Positions 1 through 8,230 of a stretch of DNA of 39,103 bases are shown here, piece by piece. Each line of letters starts with the position of its first letter. Position 1 is the stretch's first letter. The stretch is taken from positions 1-39,103 of the forward strand of contig JAEWYP010000037.1 of NCBI GenBank assembly GCA_023395615.1, written 5' to 3'. A program made the position numbers and the translations under genes. The DNA comes from Bacillota bacterium. GTDB taxonomy: Bacteria; Bacillota; Clostridia; Christensenellales; Aristaeellaceae. The notes under the pieces were generated by a model that was not told the DNA's origin, did no database searches, and worked only from the letters and a program-made list of their open reading frames with translations.

Positions 1-456
1 CGCCGCGGGCTGGATGTGCTGGCCCGGCTGCAGACGGAACTGAAGAACAGCGTGGTTGTCAGTGACGCCGATTATCCGGATGTGGCCGAGGTGGACGTCA
101 AGCTGTTACGCCTCTGCAAGGATTTAAACGGAGTCGTCGTCACGAACGATTACAACCTCAATAAAGTGGCAGGCGTCAGCGGTATACGGGTGCTGAATAT
201 CAATGATCTCGCAAATGCCGTAAAACCCATGCTGACGGCTGGCGAGGAGCTGACTGTGCAGATTACCCGCGAAGGAAAGGAACCCGGTCAGGGCGTAGCC
301 TATCTGGATGACGGCACCATGATCGTGGTGGATAACGGCCGCAAACATGTGGGTGAAAGCGTAACCGCCGTGGTAACGACCGTACTTCAGACCAGCGCAG
401 GACGAATGATATTCACCAAGCTTAAAACAGACGACACAGCCCGCGACGAAAACTGA
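1..456 (+). CDS. YacL-like PIN/TRAM domain protein, 3' part
   Basis: This is the C-terminal part of a gene whose 5' end lies left of the window; the frame is open from base 1. The first residues (RRGLDVLARLQ) and the stretch with DVKLLRLCKDLNGVVVTNDYN form the second half of a PIN nuclease-like domain with conserved acidic residues. Residues from about 75 to 135 fit a TRAM domain (a small beta-barrel that often binds RNA). The order PIN then TRAM is that of YacL-type proteins of Bacillota, which usually carry N-terminal membrane helices; those would be outside the window. The GTG at 16 is internal, not a start. Whether it cleaves RNA is not known from this sequence. It is followed by about 150 bases and an independent promoter. 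Confidence 0.85.
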   Translation, partial: RRGLDVLARLQTELKNSVVVSDADYPDVAEVDVKLLRLCKDLNGVVVTNDYNLNKVAGVSGIRVLNINDLANAVKPMLTAGEELTVQITREGKEPGQGVAYLDDGTMIVVDNGRKHVGESVTAVVTTVLQTSAGRMIFTKLKTDDTARDEN

Positions 457-524
457 ACTTTCGCTGATCTCCGGGTAAGCGCTGAATCTATCCCTTACCG
501 GATGTAACGTTTATACACTCCCGG

Positions 525-554
525 TTTACTTTTCGACAGATTCTGTTGTATAAT
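525..554 (+). promoter_or_regulatory. Sigma-A promoter of the cytidylate-kinase-like gene
   Basis: A perfect -10 box TATAAT (549-554) lies 18 bases after a TTTACT -35 box (525-530). Transcription would begin near 561, leaving a leader of about 44 bases before the start at 605. Confidence 0.65.
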
Positions 555-604
555 AAAGACAAGAAAACGGAGCGGACAACGGAATAGAGCGGGGGAGTGA
601 CTTT

Positions 605-1225
605 ATGGACGCAGAGAAGGCAATTATTACCATCGGTCGCGAGTACGGTAGCGGTGGTCGCGAGGTTGGCAAGATACTGGCCCAAAAACTGAACGTGCCT
701 TTCTACGACAAGGAACTCCTTACCCTGGCCGCTAAAAACAGCGGCATCTGCAAAGAACTGTTTGAAAACAACGACGAAAAGGCCGTGCCCAGCTATCTGT
801 TTTCTCTGTTTTCCGGCGTGAATGCGCTGGGCGGCGAAGCTGAACTGCCGCTGAACCATCGCATTTTTCTGGCACAGTTTGAGGCAATCGCCCGTGTAGC
901 GCTGCAAGGGCCGTGCGTGCTGGTAGGCCGCTGCGCCAATTATGTGCTTCGTGCGCAGCCCAACCTGATCAGCGTGTTTCTGTACGGGGAGGTTTCCGCA
1001 CGAATTCAGCGGATCATGCAGGTGGAAAACCTGACGTTTGAGCAGGCGAAAGATCACGTTCGCAAGGTAGATAAACAACGCCAGAGCTACTATAATTTCT
1101 TCGCGGACGGCAACTGGGGCCACCGCAGTAATTACCATCTCATGCTCAATACCACGGGTGTGGCGCTGGATGCCGCCGCAGACAGTATTATCGCCTATAT
1201 CCGCGGCAAGGCAGTAAACCCCTGA
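605..1225 (+). CDS. Cytidylate kinase-like family protein
   Basis: A 206-residue cytosolic P-loop kinase homologue. The N-terminus reads ITIGREYGSGGREVGK (about residues 8-23), the glycine-rich phosphate-binding loop of the cytidylate-kinase-like family, followed by the typical PFYDKELL segment. The central VLVGRCANYVL and the later RxxxYY region (RQSYYNFF) also fit the family. The exact substrate is unsettled for such proteins, which are distinct from canonical Cmk; CMP or another small molecule is possible. The ATG at 605 is preceded by GGGGGAG with 7 bases spacing and by its own promoter. It converges on the acyltransferase gene with only 25 bases between the stops and no clear terminator. 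Confidence 0.85.
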   Translation: MDAEKAIITIGREYGSGGREVGKILAQKLNVPFYDKELLTLAAKNSGICKELFENNDEKAVPSYLFSLFSGVNALGGEAELPLNHRIFLAQFEAIARVALQGPCVLVGRCANYVLRAQPNLISVFLYGEVSARIQRIMQVENLTFEQAKDHVRKVDKQRQSYYNFFADGNWGHRSNYHLMLNTTGVALDAAADSIIAYIRGKAVNP

Positions 1226-1250
1226 CAGGCGCATTCCGCGCGGCGCACAG

Positions 1251-2327
1251 TTACGCTTTCAGCAGCCACCGGCGAAAGGGCTTAAACAGGTAAAGCAGGC
1301 CGCTTACCCCGTAGCTGATGGCAAGGGTTACCACCAGCAGTAGAGGGAGCGCCAGTTCGCGGCTCATACTGTTCCAATCGGCCAGCGGTAACAATTTGAT
1401 CAGCACCGGATTATGGACAAAGAACACCCCTAAACTGAGCCTTGAAAGCATTTCAAGGCTCTTTGCGTATTTAGGTGACGACGTCCCAGCATCCCGACGG
1501 AACAGCTCAAATACAAAGATGGACAGCGCAAGAACCAGCGGATGCGTATAGGTAATCCGATACGGCAACAGGCCGTATGGGTAGGAAACAGCCTGCACCA
1601 CATCGGCAAGCAGCAGACAGCCCAGCGCCGCCCACCACAGCGCACGTTTGGATACTTTCCCCAGTATGTTTCTTCTGCCCAGATAGTACCCTAAAACCAG
1701 ATACAGTCCGTATGTCCCCCCGTTCCAATCCGTTACACCCTGGAACGATCCCGGGAAGCTGGTGCCAAAGCATTGCAGCGTATCATTCAACGTTGGCAGG
1801 ATAAAACCGGTAAACAGAGCAAACAGCAGTACCGGCGCAACGTAACGCGCACGGCAGCGTTGCAGCGCAATAGCCACGAGCGGCAACGACAGGTACAGGC
1901 TCAGGATCAGCGGCATATACCACATATGGGAAAGCGGCACTTTTTCCAGAAAGAGCAGATATCGGATGGAAGCGTTCCATGAAAATTGTTTCCAGTCGAT
2001 CGCGAAATAACCGATATAAAGAACAGTCCAGATTTCTGTAGTAATCAGCAGATGCAGAAAATTATGGCGGTAAAAATGGCTGATCGCGCCGGGCGTTTCA
2101 TAATTCCGGGGCAAAAGCAGATACCCGGTCAGCATCAGGAAAAGGGGCACACCTACTCGCCCGATTGTGAAGAGGGTTACCCGGTTTAGCAGGGACGCGG
2201 CGCTCGCAAAATCCCCTGCCGATAAAGCCAGGTCGGGCTTGTAAACGCTCTCCACGCAATGCACCAGCACAACCATTACGATGGCCGTTACCCTGGCCGC
2301 ATCGCACCAGACTATTCGCTTTTCCAT
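1251..2327 (-). CDS. Acyltransferase-3 family membrane protein (OafA/WecH-like)
   Basis: A 358-residue integral membrane protein with about ten hydrophobic segments, belonging to the acyltransferase-3 family that O-acetylates surface glycans or other exported molecules. Family signs are the first helix with Arg12 and His23 (RVTAIVMVVLVHC), the HMWYMPLIL segment in the middle, and FFVHNPVL near the C-terminus. The frame stays open well upstream, but the ATG at 2327 has a GGGAG box 8 bases before it and gives the usual N-terminus for this family, so this start is preferred over upstream ATGs without a Shine-Dalgarno. The acceptor molecule cannot be told from the sequence. It is a single-gene unit with its own promoter and a leader of about 150 bases. 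Confidence 0.85.
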   Translation of the reverse strand: MEKRIVWCDAARVTAIVMVVLVHCVESVYKPDLALSAGDFASAASLLNRVTLFTIGRVGVPLFLMLTGYLLLPRNYETPGAISHFYRHNFLHLLITTEIWTVLYIGYFAIDWKQFSWNASIRYLLFLEKVPLSHMWYMPLILSLYLSLPLVAIALQRCRARYVAPVLLFALFTGFILPTLNDTLQCFGTSFPGSFQGVTDWNGGTYGLYLVLGYYLGRRNILGKVSKRALWWAALGCLLLADVVQAVSYPYGLLPYRITYTHPLVLALSIFVFELFRRDAGTSSPKYAKSLEMLSRLSLGVFFVHNPVLIKLLPLADWNSMSRELALPLLLVVTLAISYGVSGLLYLFKPFRRWLLKA

Positions 2328-2486
2328 GACAAACACTCCCGCAGACGGATCGAACGATGTCCCATCCATTTTCTCACATGTAAAAGCCCCATCCATAACA
2401 CGCAAGCATTCCTGTTCAAACGGTGGCGGGGTTTTTTTCATGTGGAACGGCCGGTATGGTATCCCGGCGCAATAATAACGAATATT

Positions 2487-2515
2487 ACTGTAACACATTT
2501 TAATATTTTTGTCCA
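2487..2515 (-). promoter_or_regulatory. Sigma-A promoter of the acyltransferase-3 gene
   Basis: Reading the minus strand, TGGACA (plus 2510-2515) is followed after 17 bases by TACAGT (plus 2487-2492) with an extended -10 TG at the right place. The surrounding 60 bases are much more AT-rich than the genes. Initiation near 2480 would leave a leader of about 150 bases. Confidence 0.5.
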
Positions 2516-2589
2516 ATTTAAGAGTCAAATATTCATTATTTGATATGCCCGCTCCTGCCAATACCGTCCGCAAGACCGCCTGATCGCAG

Positions 2590-2634
2590 AAAAACAGCCT
2601 GCCGGCTCGCATACGCGTTATCCGGCAGGCTGTT
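2590..2634 (-). terminator. Rho-independent terminator of the Gld-like ABC operon
   Basis: Perfect 13-bp inverted repeat (2593-2605 with 2622-2634) and a 16-base loop. On the minus strand the stem is followed by a run of five T. It lies about 45 bases after the DUF4340 stop codon. Confidence 0.85.
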
Positions 2635-2679
2635 TGGATCACAGTTGGATGGGATCCCTCTGAAAGGGGAAGCGTCCGA

Positions 2680-4206
2680 CTAGTTCGGGTAAAGCTCCCC
2701 CAGCGCGATCTGAATCGCTTCAGCATTGAGATATTGAAGCGCAACTCCGTCCACAGCCAGAATATCGTTGAACGTATCCATCGGATACGCCGCCAGCGTC
2801 CGGCTCTGGCCGCCGGTGGTCGTCAGGGTCATCTGCCAGCGGGGCGTACCGGCAGGCACTTGTGGCTCCCCAAGGCTGCCGGAAACGGTCATTTCCTTTA
2901 AACGTTCCACAAGGGAGGTAAACGCGTCGGCGGTAATGGGCTGACCGTTGCAGGTTGCCGCAATGTCGTAAACAACGTTTCCTTTCTCGTCCTTTTCCAC
3001 CTCGTTATTCTCTGTTACCTTCTGGGTGTAAACCGCCTTTATATCCAGCGTGCCTCCGCCGAGCTGCACCGCGACCGACGAAAGGCTGTCGGTTCCCATA
3101 TCCGCAGGGGCATGGGAAAGCATATCGTTCGCTTTGGCTTCCAGCAGGGCAGTCATCAGAAAACTACTGACGCGGTAGCATTTCCCCGCATATTCGCAAA
3201 AATTGAAGTAATCGCCGTCCGCAGCCCCAAAGGTGAGGTGGATGCTCTGCTCCTCGCTCTGCACGGACTGTACGATGCCGTTGGCATCGGTTTGGGTGGT
3301 CATTCCCTGCTGCTGATGCACCTCCACCACCGCAGTGGGATCGTCAAACCCATAGTCCGCCCGGTTGGTGGGGGTGACCGTATCCATCAGCGTTCCCAGC
3401 CGGAAATTCTTCAGCGCGTTCATCAGACTGGTCACCGCTTCACTGTCCATCGGGTAAACATAAGGCTGTTTCAGCGTTCCCAGATAGGTTCCCGTTCCGT
3501 CGGATACGAACGCACACTCCATCAGCCCCGCGGCCTTTGTGTCGATGGACAACCGATCAATCAGCGCCGGCACCAGCGCGGGCTGCTCGACCGGCAAAAG
3601 GTTTTGCGCCGTGTACGCGAAAGCATCATGGATGCCCGCGTCACACATATACACCCCATTGCTTCCGGACCAGCGGTAGTAATAATATCCAGTCTCCGGT
3701 ACCTTGCCGCCGATTTGCAACTCCACCTCACGGCCCGTGGTATAAACGACCTTTACCGTGATCTCCGGAGGCTTTAGCCCCATGTCCGCCAGATTTTCGT
3801 CTACCTGGCTTTCATCGTCGGTTACGGTATCCTCAATGGAGATTTCCGTTGCGGATGAAACGATGTCGTCGGTATAGCTTTCGTTCACCAGATCGTTCGT
3901 CCCGTCCGCCCGCTGCAGATACAGTTTCTCGTTCCGGTACTGAAGCGTGTAGGTTTCTCCGTCGCTGTGGCTGACGGTGATCGTATCCAGCACATTCTTA
4001 TCCCCGGTATCCAGCATTTGATAGCTCAGGTTCGCTTTCAGATCGGCGGATACCGGGATGGGAAAGCGCGACCGAATCGTCGGCAGCAGCAGCACCAGGG
4101 CAGCCGCAGCCGCCACAGCCACCCCGAGAAAGATCATGATGCGCGTGCGCCGTGTTAATCGGTGTCGCGATTCCTTTTTCTCAACTTTTTTCTGGGGATG
4201 CTCCAA
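2680..4206 (-). CDS. DUF4340 domain-containing protein of a Gld-like ABC system
   Basis: A 508-residue protein with a short, strongly basic cytoplasmic N-terminus, one membrane helix at about residues 24-43 and a long extracytoplasmic part built of repeated beta-rich modules, as in DUF4340 proteins. It is the last gene of a four-gene operon with a Gld-type ABC transporter, which is the usual company of DUF4340. Its role is unknown; it probably forms the outer part of the complex together with the GldG-like protein. The start is a TTG at 4206, supported by AGAGGAG 6 bases upstream; the next in-frame ATG would remove the basic tail before the membrane helix. It begins 37 bases after the previous stop. 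Confidence 0.8.
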   Translation of the reverse strand: MEHPQKKVEKKESRHRLTRRTRIMIFLGVAVAAAAALVLLLPTIRSRFPIPVSADLKANLSYQMLDTGDKNVLDTITVSHSDGETYTLQYRNEKLYLQRADGTNDLVNESYTDDIVSSATEISIEDTVTDDESQVDENLADMGLKPPEITVKVVYTTGREVELQIGGKVPETGYYYYRWSGSNGVYMCDAGIHDAFAYTAQNLLPVEQPALVPALIDRLSIDTKAAGLMECAFVSDGTGTYLGTLKQPYVYPMDSEAVTSLMNALKNFRLGTLMDTVTPTNRADYGFDDPTAVVEVHQQQGMTTQTDANGIVQSVQSEEQSIHLTFGAADGDYFNFCEYAGKCYRVSSFLMTALLEAKANDMLSHAPADMGTDSLSSVAVQLGGGTLDIKAVYTQKVTENNEVEKDEKGNVVYDIAATCNGQPITADAFTSLVERLKEMTVSGSLGEPQVPAGTPRWQMTLTTTGGQSRTLAAYPMDTFNDILAVDGVALQYLNAEAIQIALGELYPN

Positions 4207-4243
4207 AGATTGCTCCTCTCTTCGCGGCCAGCCGCGGTGAAAA

Positions 4244-5767
4244 TCAGCGGTTACGGCGCGGCAGCAGCACCAGGATCGCAGCCAGCAGCAGCAGCAGCGG
4301 CAGCGATACCAGCAGCGCGATACCCGCAGTCTGGCTGCCCGTTTTCAGCCCCGGGTGGAAAGCCGATTTCGCCATGATATCCAGCGAAACAGTCTTCTGC
4401 GGCAGCAGCTGACCCATCAGCTGCACGATAAACTCCTCGTTAAAGGTCCGCTGGTACATATATTCGTCGGTAAACACAGTGCTGTTGCCGATGGCGAACA
4501 TCCGGCTTACATTGCCGTTGGCATGCATTCGTCCGGACAGGATCGCCAGCGTCATCTCCCCTTTACGATCCCCTTCCTGGTAATCAATAGAGGTGTCATC
4601 GCTGGACGACGGGTTGCGGATATAGGCATGCGCACCGGATTTCAGCACCGTAGCCGCAGACAGGGCGCTGTCCGTCTGCGACGGCGTTTCAAACGCGCAG
4701 GCTCCCGCCAGCAACAGCACATCCATACTGCCGCTGATCAGCGGCTGGGTCAGTTCCATCTGGTTGAAATACGGCAACAGGTAAATCCTTTCGCCATAAT
4801 AACTGCCCGTATCTTCTGTGCCTGCCACCACCACGCCCGGAATAGGTACAACCCCGTAATAAGCAAGAAGGCTGAAATAGTTGGGCAGATTCGCGGGGTC
4901 CGTATAATCCCGCATCACAAACAGGCTGCCGCCACCCTCCGCAAACGCCTTAATCGCAGTCAGTTCATCGGTGGTAAAGTCCTTCTGCGGATCAGCGATC
5001 AGTAAAAGATCAATACCGGTAAGCTGATCCCCGGCCAGCATGTCCACGGTCCGATGGTCGTAGTTATTACTGGTTAAAAAGTCTGTCAGGTTCGTAAGCG
5101 TATCCGGCGTAAGCTCCCCATGTCCCTGCAGAATACCCACCACCGGCACGTTCGTCTGGGTTACATACACCAACGCTTCGGTCAGCTTTTTCTCATATGC
5201 CAGCCCGGCGATTTCAAAGGTACCCTTTTCCACATTGTATCCCTGGGTAACAAAATCGTCGTAGGTCAGCACTTTATAGCGGTCGGTGGCTTCGCAGCTG
5301 ACTACCACGGAATTGGACTGGGACGATTGCGTGATCCCCTTCTCAAACCGGGTCAGAATACCCGGGTTTTGGGCAATATCGGTGGGGAGCACCGTGATCA
5401 GATCGGTCAGGCGATGGTAGCGTTCCAGCACCTCGTTCAGCTGGCTGTCCATATCGCCGCTGCTATAGAGCAGATACAGTTTGATAGGGTCTTTTAAAGT
5501 ATTGATCACCTTTTGGGTTTCCGCTCCGGTCGAGGTATAGCCGTTAAAGCTGAAATCGAGTTTCCAGCCATAGGAATCCTCCAGGCTTTTCACCGCGACG
5601 TTTAAAAGCACGCATACCGCAATAAAACCGCATACAAGCGCCGTTCCGAAACCGCCGTGCCGCCATTTGGGCTTGCGCAGGGTCTGCGCAAGCGCCTTGC
5701 CACAACTTTGGAAAAAACGTCCGATCCCCGCGAAGAACCGTCCGATCGTCCTCAACAGTTTTTTCAT
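4244..5767 (-). CDS. GldG-like ABC transporter auxiliary protein
   Basis: A 507-residue membrane protein: basic N-terminus, one membrane helix at about 41-60, a large extracytoplasmic region (about 65-475) and a second helix at about 482-502 followed by PRRNR. This layout and the segment VVGILQGHGEL, close to the GHGE signature of the family, match the GldG/ABC-type auxiliary family. In Bacteroidota GldG works with GldA and GldF in gliding; in Bacillota the transported substrate is unknown. The start ATG at 5767 overlaps the permease stop as ATGA and has GGGAGG 6 bases upstream, so upstream in-frame codons are not needed. The C-terminal leucine run is encoded by CAG/CAGC-rich DNA at about 4260-4310. 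Confidence 0.85.
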   Translation of the reverse strand: MKKLLRTIGRFFAGIGRFFQSCGKALAQTLRKPKWRHGGFGTALVCGFIAVCVLLNVAVKSLEDSYGWKLDFSFNGYTSTGAETQKVINTLKDPIKLYLLYSSGDMDSQLNEVLERYHRLTDLITVLPTDIAQNPGILTRFEKGITQSSQSNSVVVSCEATDRYKVLTYDDFVTQGYNVEKGTFEIAGLAYEKKLTEALVYVTQTNVPVVGILQGHGELTPDTLTNLTDFLTSNNYDHRTVDMLAGDQLTGIDLLLIADPQKDFTTDELTAIKAFAEGGGSLFVMRDYTDPANLPNYFSLLAYYGVVPIPGVVVAGTEDTGSYYGERIYLLPYFNQMELTQPLISGSMDVLLLAGACAFETPSQTDSALSAATVLKSGAHAYIRNPSSSDDTSIDYQEGDRKGEMTLAILSGRMHANGNVSRMFAIGNSTVFTDEYMYQRTFNEEFIVQLMGQLLPQKTVSLDIMAKSAFHPGLKTGSQTAGIALLVSLPLLLLLAAILVLLPRRNR

Positions 5768-6483
5768 GCTTCGCCTCCCTGCGAAAAACGCCTCGCATCC
5801 ATCACCCGTACCGTCGCCACAAGGCATACGGCCGTGAAGGATATGAAATACAGAAGGCTGGCAAAACTCAGCTGGCCAATCGCAAACGGTTCATATCGAC
5901 TGTACAGGCTCAAAAAGTTCAGGGTGTCCGCCATCCAGCCGGAAGGTACCTTATCGGCAAGCAGATCGATCATCCACAGCAGAAAGTTCGCGGCAAACGC
6001 CACCACTGCGGCGGACACCTGATTTTTCGTAAATCCGGTCACAAACAAGTCCAGCGCCAGAAAACTGAGGCTTTGCAGCGCAAACCCCAGGTAACCTACA
6101 AACCACTCGCCGGGATAGACCGTGCCATAAATCCCGATCACCAGCGTGCACACGTTGGTAAGCGTTATGCTGATCCCCATCACCGCCGCCGCCGCCAGAA
6201 ACTTGCCCATCACAATCCGACCCACGGAAAGCGGACTGGTCAGCAGCAGCTGGTCGGTGCGGCGCTGACGATCCTCACACAGCAGGCGCATGGTAAGCAC
6301 CGGGGTCAACAGCATCGTAAGCAACGTCAATTGTGACAGAAAGGGCAACAGTTCCCCCGTCAGCGTCGAAAGATTGTTCAGGTAAAAAATCACGCCCGTC
6401 AGCGCTGTAAACACGCCGATGAACACGTAGCCGATTGGCGTACGGAAATAGGCCAGAAACTCACGTTTAAAAACCGTAAGCAA
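5764..6483 (-). CDS. ABC-2 type permease, GldF-like
   Basis: A 239-residue permease with six predicted membrane helices. The N-terminus (FKREFLAYFRTPIGYVFIG) is the hallmark of GldF/ABC-2 permeases, and the segment MRLLCEDRQRRTDQLLLTSPL is the conserved cytoplasmic coupling loop. It should form the membrane channel driven by the ATPase encoded just upstream. The TTG start at 6483 is supported by AAAGGGGG 7 bases before it and by the fit to family N-termini. Translation is coupled to the next gene through an ATGA overlap. The gap of 70 bases to the ATPase gene holds no terminator that I can see. Confidence 0.85.
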   Translation of the reverse strand: MLTVFKREFLAYFRTPIGYVFIGVFTALTGVIFYLNNLSTLTGELLPFLSQLTLLTMLLTPVLTMRLLCEDRQRRTDQLLLTSPLSVGRIVMGKFLAAAAVMGISITLTNVCTLVIGIYGTVYPGEWFVGYLGFALQSLSFLALDLFVTGFTKNQVSAAVVAFAANFLLWMIDLLADKVPSGWMADTLNFLSLYSRYEPFAIGQLSFASLLYFISFTAVCLVATVRVMDARRFSQGGEA

Positions 6484-6553
6484 GCAGTTTCCCCCTTTGC
6501 GCTTCGTCGGTCGGGTTCATTGCGTCGGCAAACCGATCAGTACCCCGTGGAGG

Positions 6554-7480
6554 TCAGTCGGAAATTGCTTTTAAAAAGACCTGCTCCAGGTCGTCCTCAC
6601 AGCGGGCCAGGCGCAGAATGGGCGCGCTCATGGCGCTGCACAGGGTAAACACCTGCTTTTCCGGCATGGCGGTTTTATCAAACAGCAGGGACAGAGAAAC
6701 CTCATCCTCACCGGAACCGGGCTGCACGTTTACGGCGCGCACCCCGTCCAGATGGCTCATACTTGCCACCAGCCGCTTTTCGCTGCCCTGCACGGTGCAA
6801 AGGAGCGTAACCGTATCGTTCTCGCCCACATCGCCAATCGCCGCGTCCAGCTTCACCTCGCCGTGGTGCAGGATCACCACGCGGTCGCACAGTTGCCGGA
6901 CCTCCGCCAGATTATGCGAGGAAAACACAATTGTCCGTCCCGCGCTCAACCGCCGGATCAGCGCGCGGATCTCGGTTATCTGCTTGGGGTCCAACCCCAC
7001 GGTCGGCTCATCCAATACCAGCACGTCCGGGTCGCCGCACAGCGCCTGTGCCAGCCCCACGCGCTGACGGTACCCTTTGCTCAGGTGTCCCAGCAATCGT
7101 TCCCGCATTTCCATCAGACCGGTTTTCTGCATAATCTCCCGCACATGTGCGGGAATGCCCCGGCCTTTCACCTGCTTCAGCGCTGCGACGAACCCCAGAT
7201 ATTCCTCTACCGTCATTTCGTCGTACAGCGGAGGATGCTCCGGCAGATAGCCCAAATCCCGCTTCGCCTTTTCCGGTTCCAGCAACGGATCATTTCCGTC
7301 AATCAGCGCCCGGCCGGAGGTGGGCGCCAGATAACCGGTAATAATATTCAAAAGCGTCGTCTTACCCGCGCCATTTTGCCCCAGCAACCCCAGCACCCCG
7401 TTTTGAGGAGCCTTCAGGGTAACGTTGCGCAGCGCTTCCACGCTTCCGTACCGTTTGCTTACGTTCTGCACTTCGATCAA
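6554..7480 (-). CDS. ABC transporter ATP-binding protein, GldA-like
   Basis: A 308-residue ATPase. Walker A (GQNGAGKTT) is at 34-42, followed by the signature LSKGYRQRVGLAQAL, the Walker B VLVLDEPTVGLDP and the switch SSHNLAEV. The C-terminal 90 residues form the extra domain typical of drug-export and Gld-type ATPases. It powers the permease encoded next. The likely start is the TTG at 7480 (LIEVQNVSKRYG), with AAAGGGGG 7 bases upstream, the same arrangement as for the permease gene; longer in-frame versions would place the promoter inside the coding region. As the first gene of the operon it has its own promoter. Confidence 0.9.
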   Translation of the reverse strand: MIEVQNVSKRYGSVEALRNVTLKAPQNGVLGLLGQNGAGKTTLLNIITGYLAPTSGRALIDGNDPLLEPEKAKRDLGYLPEHPPLYDEMTVEEYLGFVAALKQVKGRGIPAHVREIMQKTGLMEMRERLLGHLSKGYRQRVGLAQALCGDPDVLVLDEPTVGLDPKQITEIRALIRRLSAGRTIVFSSHNLAEVRQLCDRVVILHHGEVKLDAAIGDVGENDTVTLLCTVQGSEKRLVASMSHLDGVRAVNVQPGSGEDEVSLSLLFDKTAMPEKQVFTLCSAMSAPILRLARCEDDLEQVFLKAISD

Positions 7481-7511
7481 GCGCAAGCCCCCTTTCTCGT
7501 TTCCGCTCCCC

Positions 7512-7519
7512 ATTATAAC
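7512..7519 (-). promoter_or_regulatory. Extended -10 promoter of the Gld-like operon
   Basis: The minus strand reads TGTTATAAT, a perfect TATAAT (plus 7512-7517) with an extended -10 TG. No good -35 box is visible, as is common for extended -10 promoters. The leader would be about 25 bases. Confidence 0.5.
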
Positions 7520-7712
7520 AAAGCATGAGCAGACAGGTTGTAAATGTTTTGTGAACAAGCTTCCGAAGCCTTGAAACACAAGGTTTTCGGCGTGTTCGAA
7601 TCCTGATGCGGGTAGTTTCTATCAAAATTCCCGTTTAACCCCTGCCTGCTTGGGACACCTTACTATCAGGAGGGAAAATCCCCCCAACGAGTGATCAAAA
7701 GGAGAGGTTCCT

Positions 7713-8135
7713 ATGAAAATAATGTATCAGGCAAAAGCGGTTTCAGTCGGCGGGCGCGATGGTCAGGTATCGGTCGAAAACAGCCCCATTCACTTTGAGA
7801 TGGCGCTTCCCGCGGAGCTTGGCGGTAAAAAGGCCGTTGGCTTCAACCCCGAGCAGCTCTTTGCGGCAGGGTACTCCGCCTGCTTTGGCAGCGCTTTGCA
7901 GCATGTGCTGAAGCTGAAACGCATGAACATTGACGCGCCCGAAGTGCACGTGGATGTGGGCATTGGTCGCAACGAATCCGGCGGCTTTGCCCTTGCGGCG
8001 GATATTACGGTGTTTTTCAAAGGGGTCGATCAGGCAACCGCAGACGAGCTGGTAGCGGAAGCGCATCAGGTGTGCCCGTACTCCAACGCGACCCGCGGCA
8101 ATATCGAGGTCAACGTGAAGGCCGTCGTAGCCTAA
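7713..8135 (+). CDS. ohr: Organic hydroperoxide resistance protein (OsmC/Ohr family)
   Basis: A 140-residue cytosolic thiol peroxidase that reduces organic hydroperoxides. The two catalytic cysteines are Cys57 (AAGYSACF) and Cys121 (VCPYSNATRGN), and the conserved Arg15 and Glu47 of Ohr are present, which separates it from plain OsmC. Length is normal for Ohr. The ATG at 7713 follows AAGGAGAGG at good spacing. It stands alone with a strong terminator. No OhrR repressor gene is next to it and no clear OhrR-type operator was found in the 230-base upstream region, which it shares with the divergent ABC operon. Confidence 0.93.
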   Translation: MKIMYQAKAVSVGGRDGQVSVENSPIHFEMALPAELGGKKAVGFNPEQLFAAGYSACFGSALQHVLKLKRMNIDAPEVHVDVGIGRNESGGFALAADITVFFKGVDQATADELVAEAHQVCPYSNATRGNIEVNVKAVVA

Positions 8136-8190
8136 TCCCGTTGGCAGGGGCAACAACGCCTTACCCCTTTTATGGTTTCCCTTCCTCCAC

Positions 8191-8227
8191 CCCCCGGATC
8201 GCAATAAGCGATCCGGGGGATTCTTTT
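8191..8227 (+). terminator. Rho-independent terminator of ohr
   Basis: Perfect 12-bp GC-rich stem (8191-8202 with 8208-8219), loop AATAA, then ATTCTTTT. It ends just before the stop of the convergent HD-domain gene. Confidence 0.9.
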
Positions 8228-8230
8228 CTG

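Larger units (their letters stand above)
2328..2679. other. Intergenic region of 352 bases: leader, promoter and terminator
   Basis: This stretch has no convincing gene of its own, although the downstream reading frame stays open through it. From right to left on the minus strand it holds the terminator of the Gld-like operon (2590-2634), an AT-rich promoter (2487-2515) and an apparent leader of about 150 bases before the acyltransferase start. The leader shows no riboswitch I recognise. Confidence 0.6.

Noticed and set aside
469..501. Imperfect inverted repeat CCGGGTAAG/CTTACCGG after the yacL-like gene
   Set aside because: It has a bulge and no T-run, so it is not called a terminator.
4255..4310. 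CAG/CAGC-rich stretch resembling a microsatellite
   Set aside because: It encodes the leucine- and alanine-rich last membrane helix of the GldG-like protein; the repeat is a result of the protein sequence.
7588..7606. TGTTCGAATCC, similar to a tRNA T-arm
   Set aside because: No acceptor, D or anticodon arm can be folded around it, so it is not a tRNA gene.
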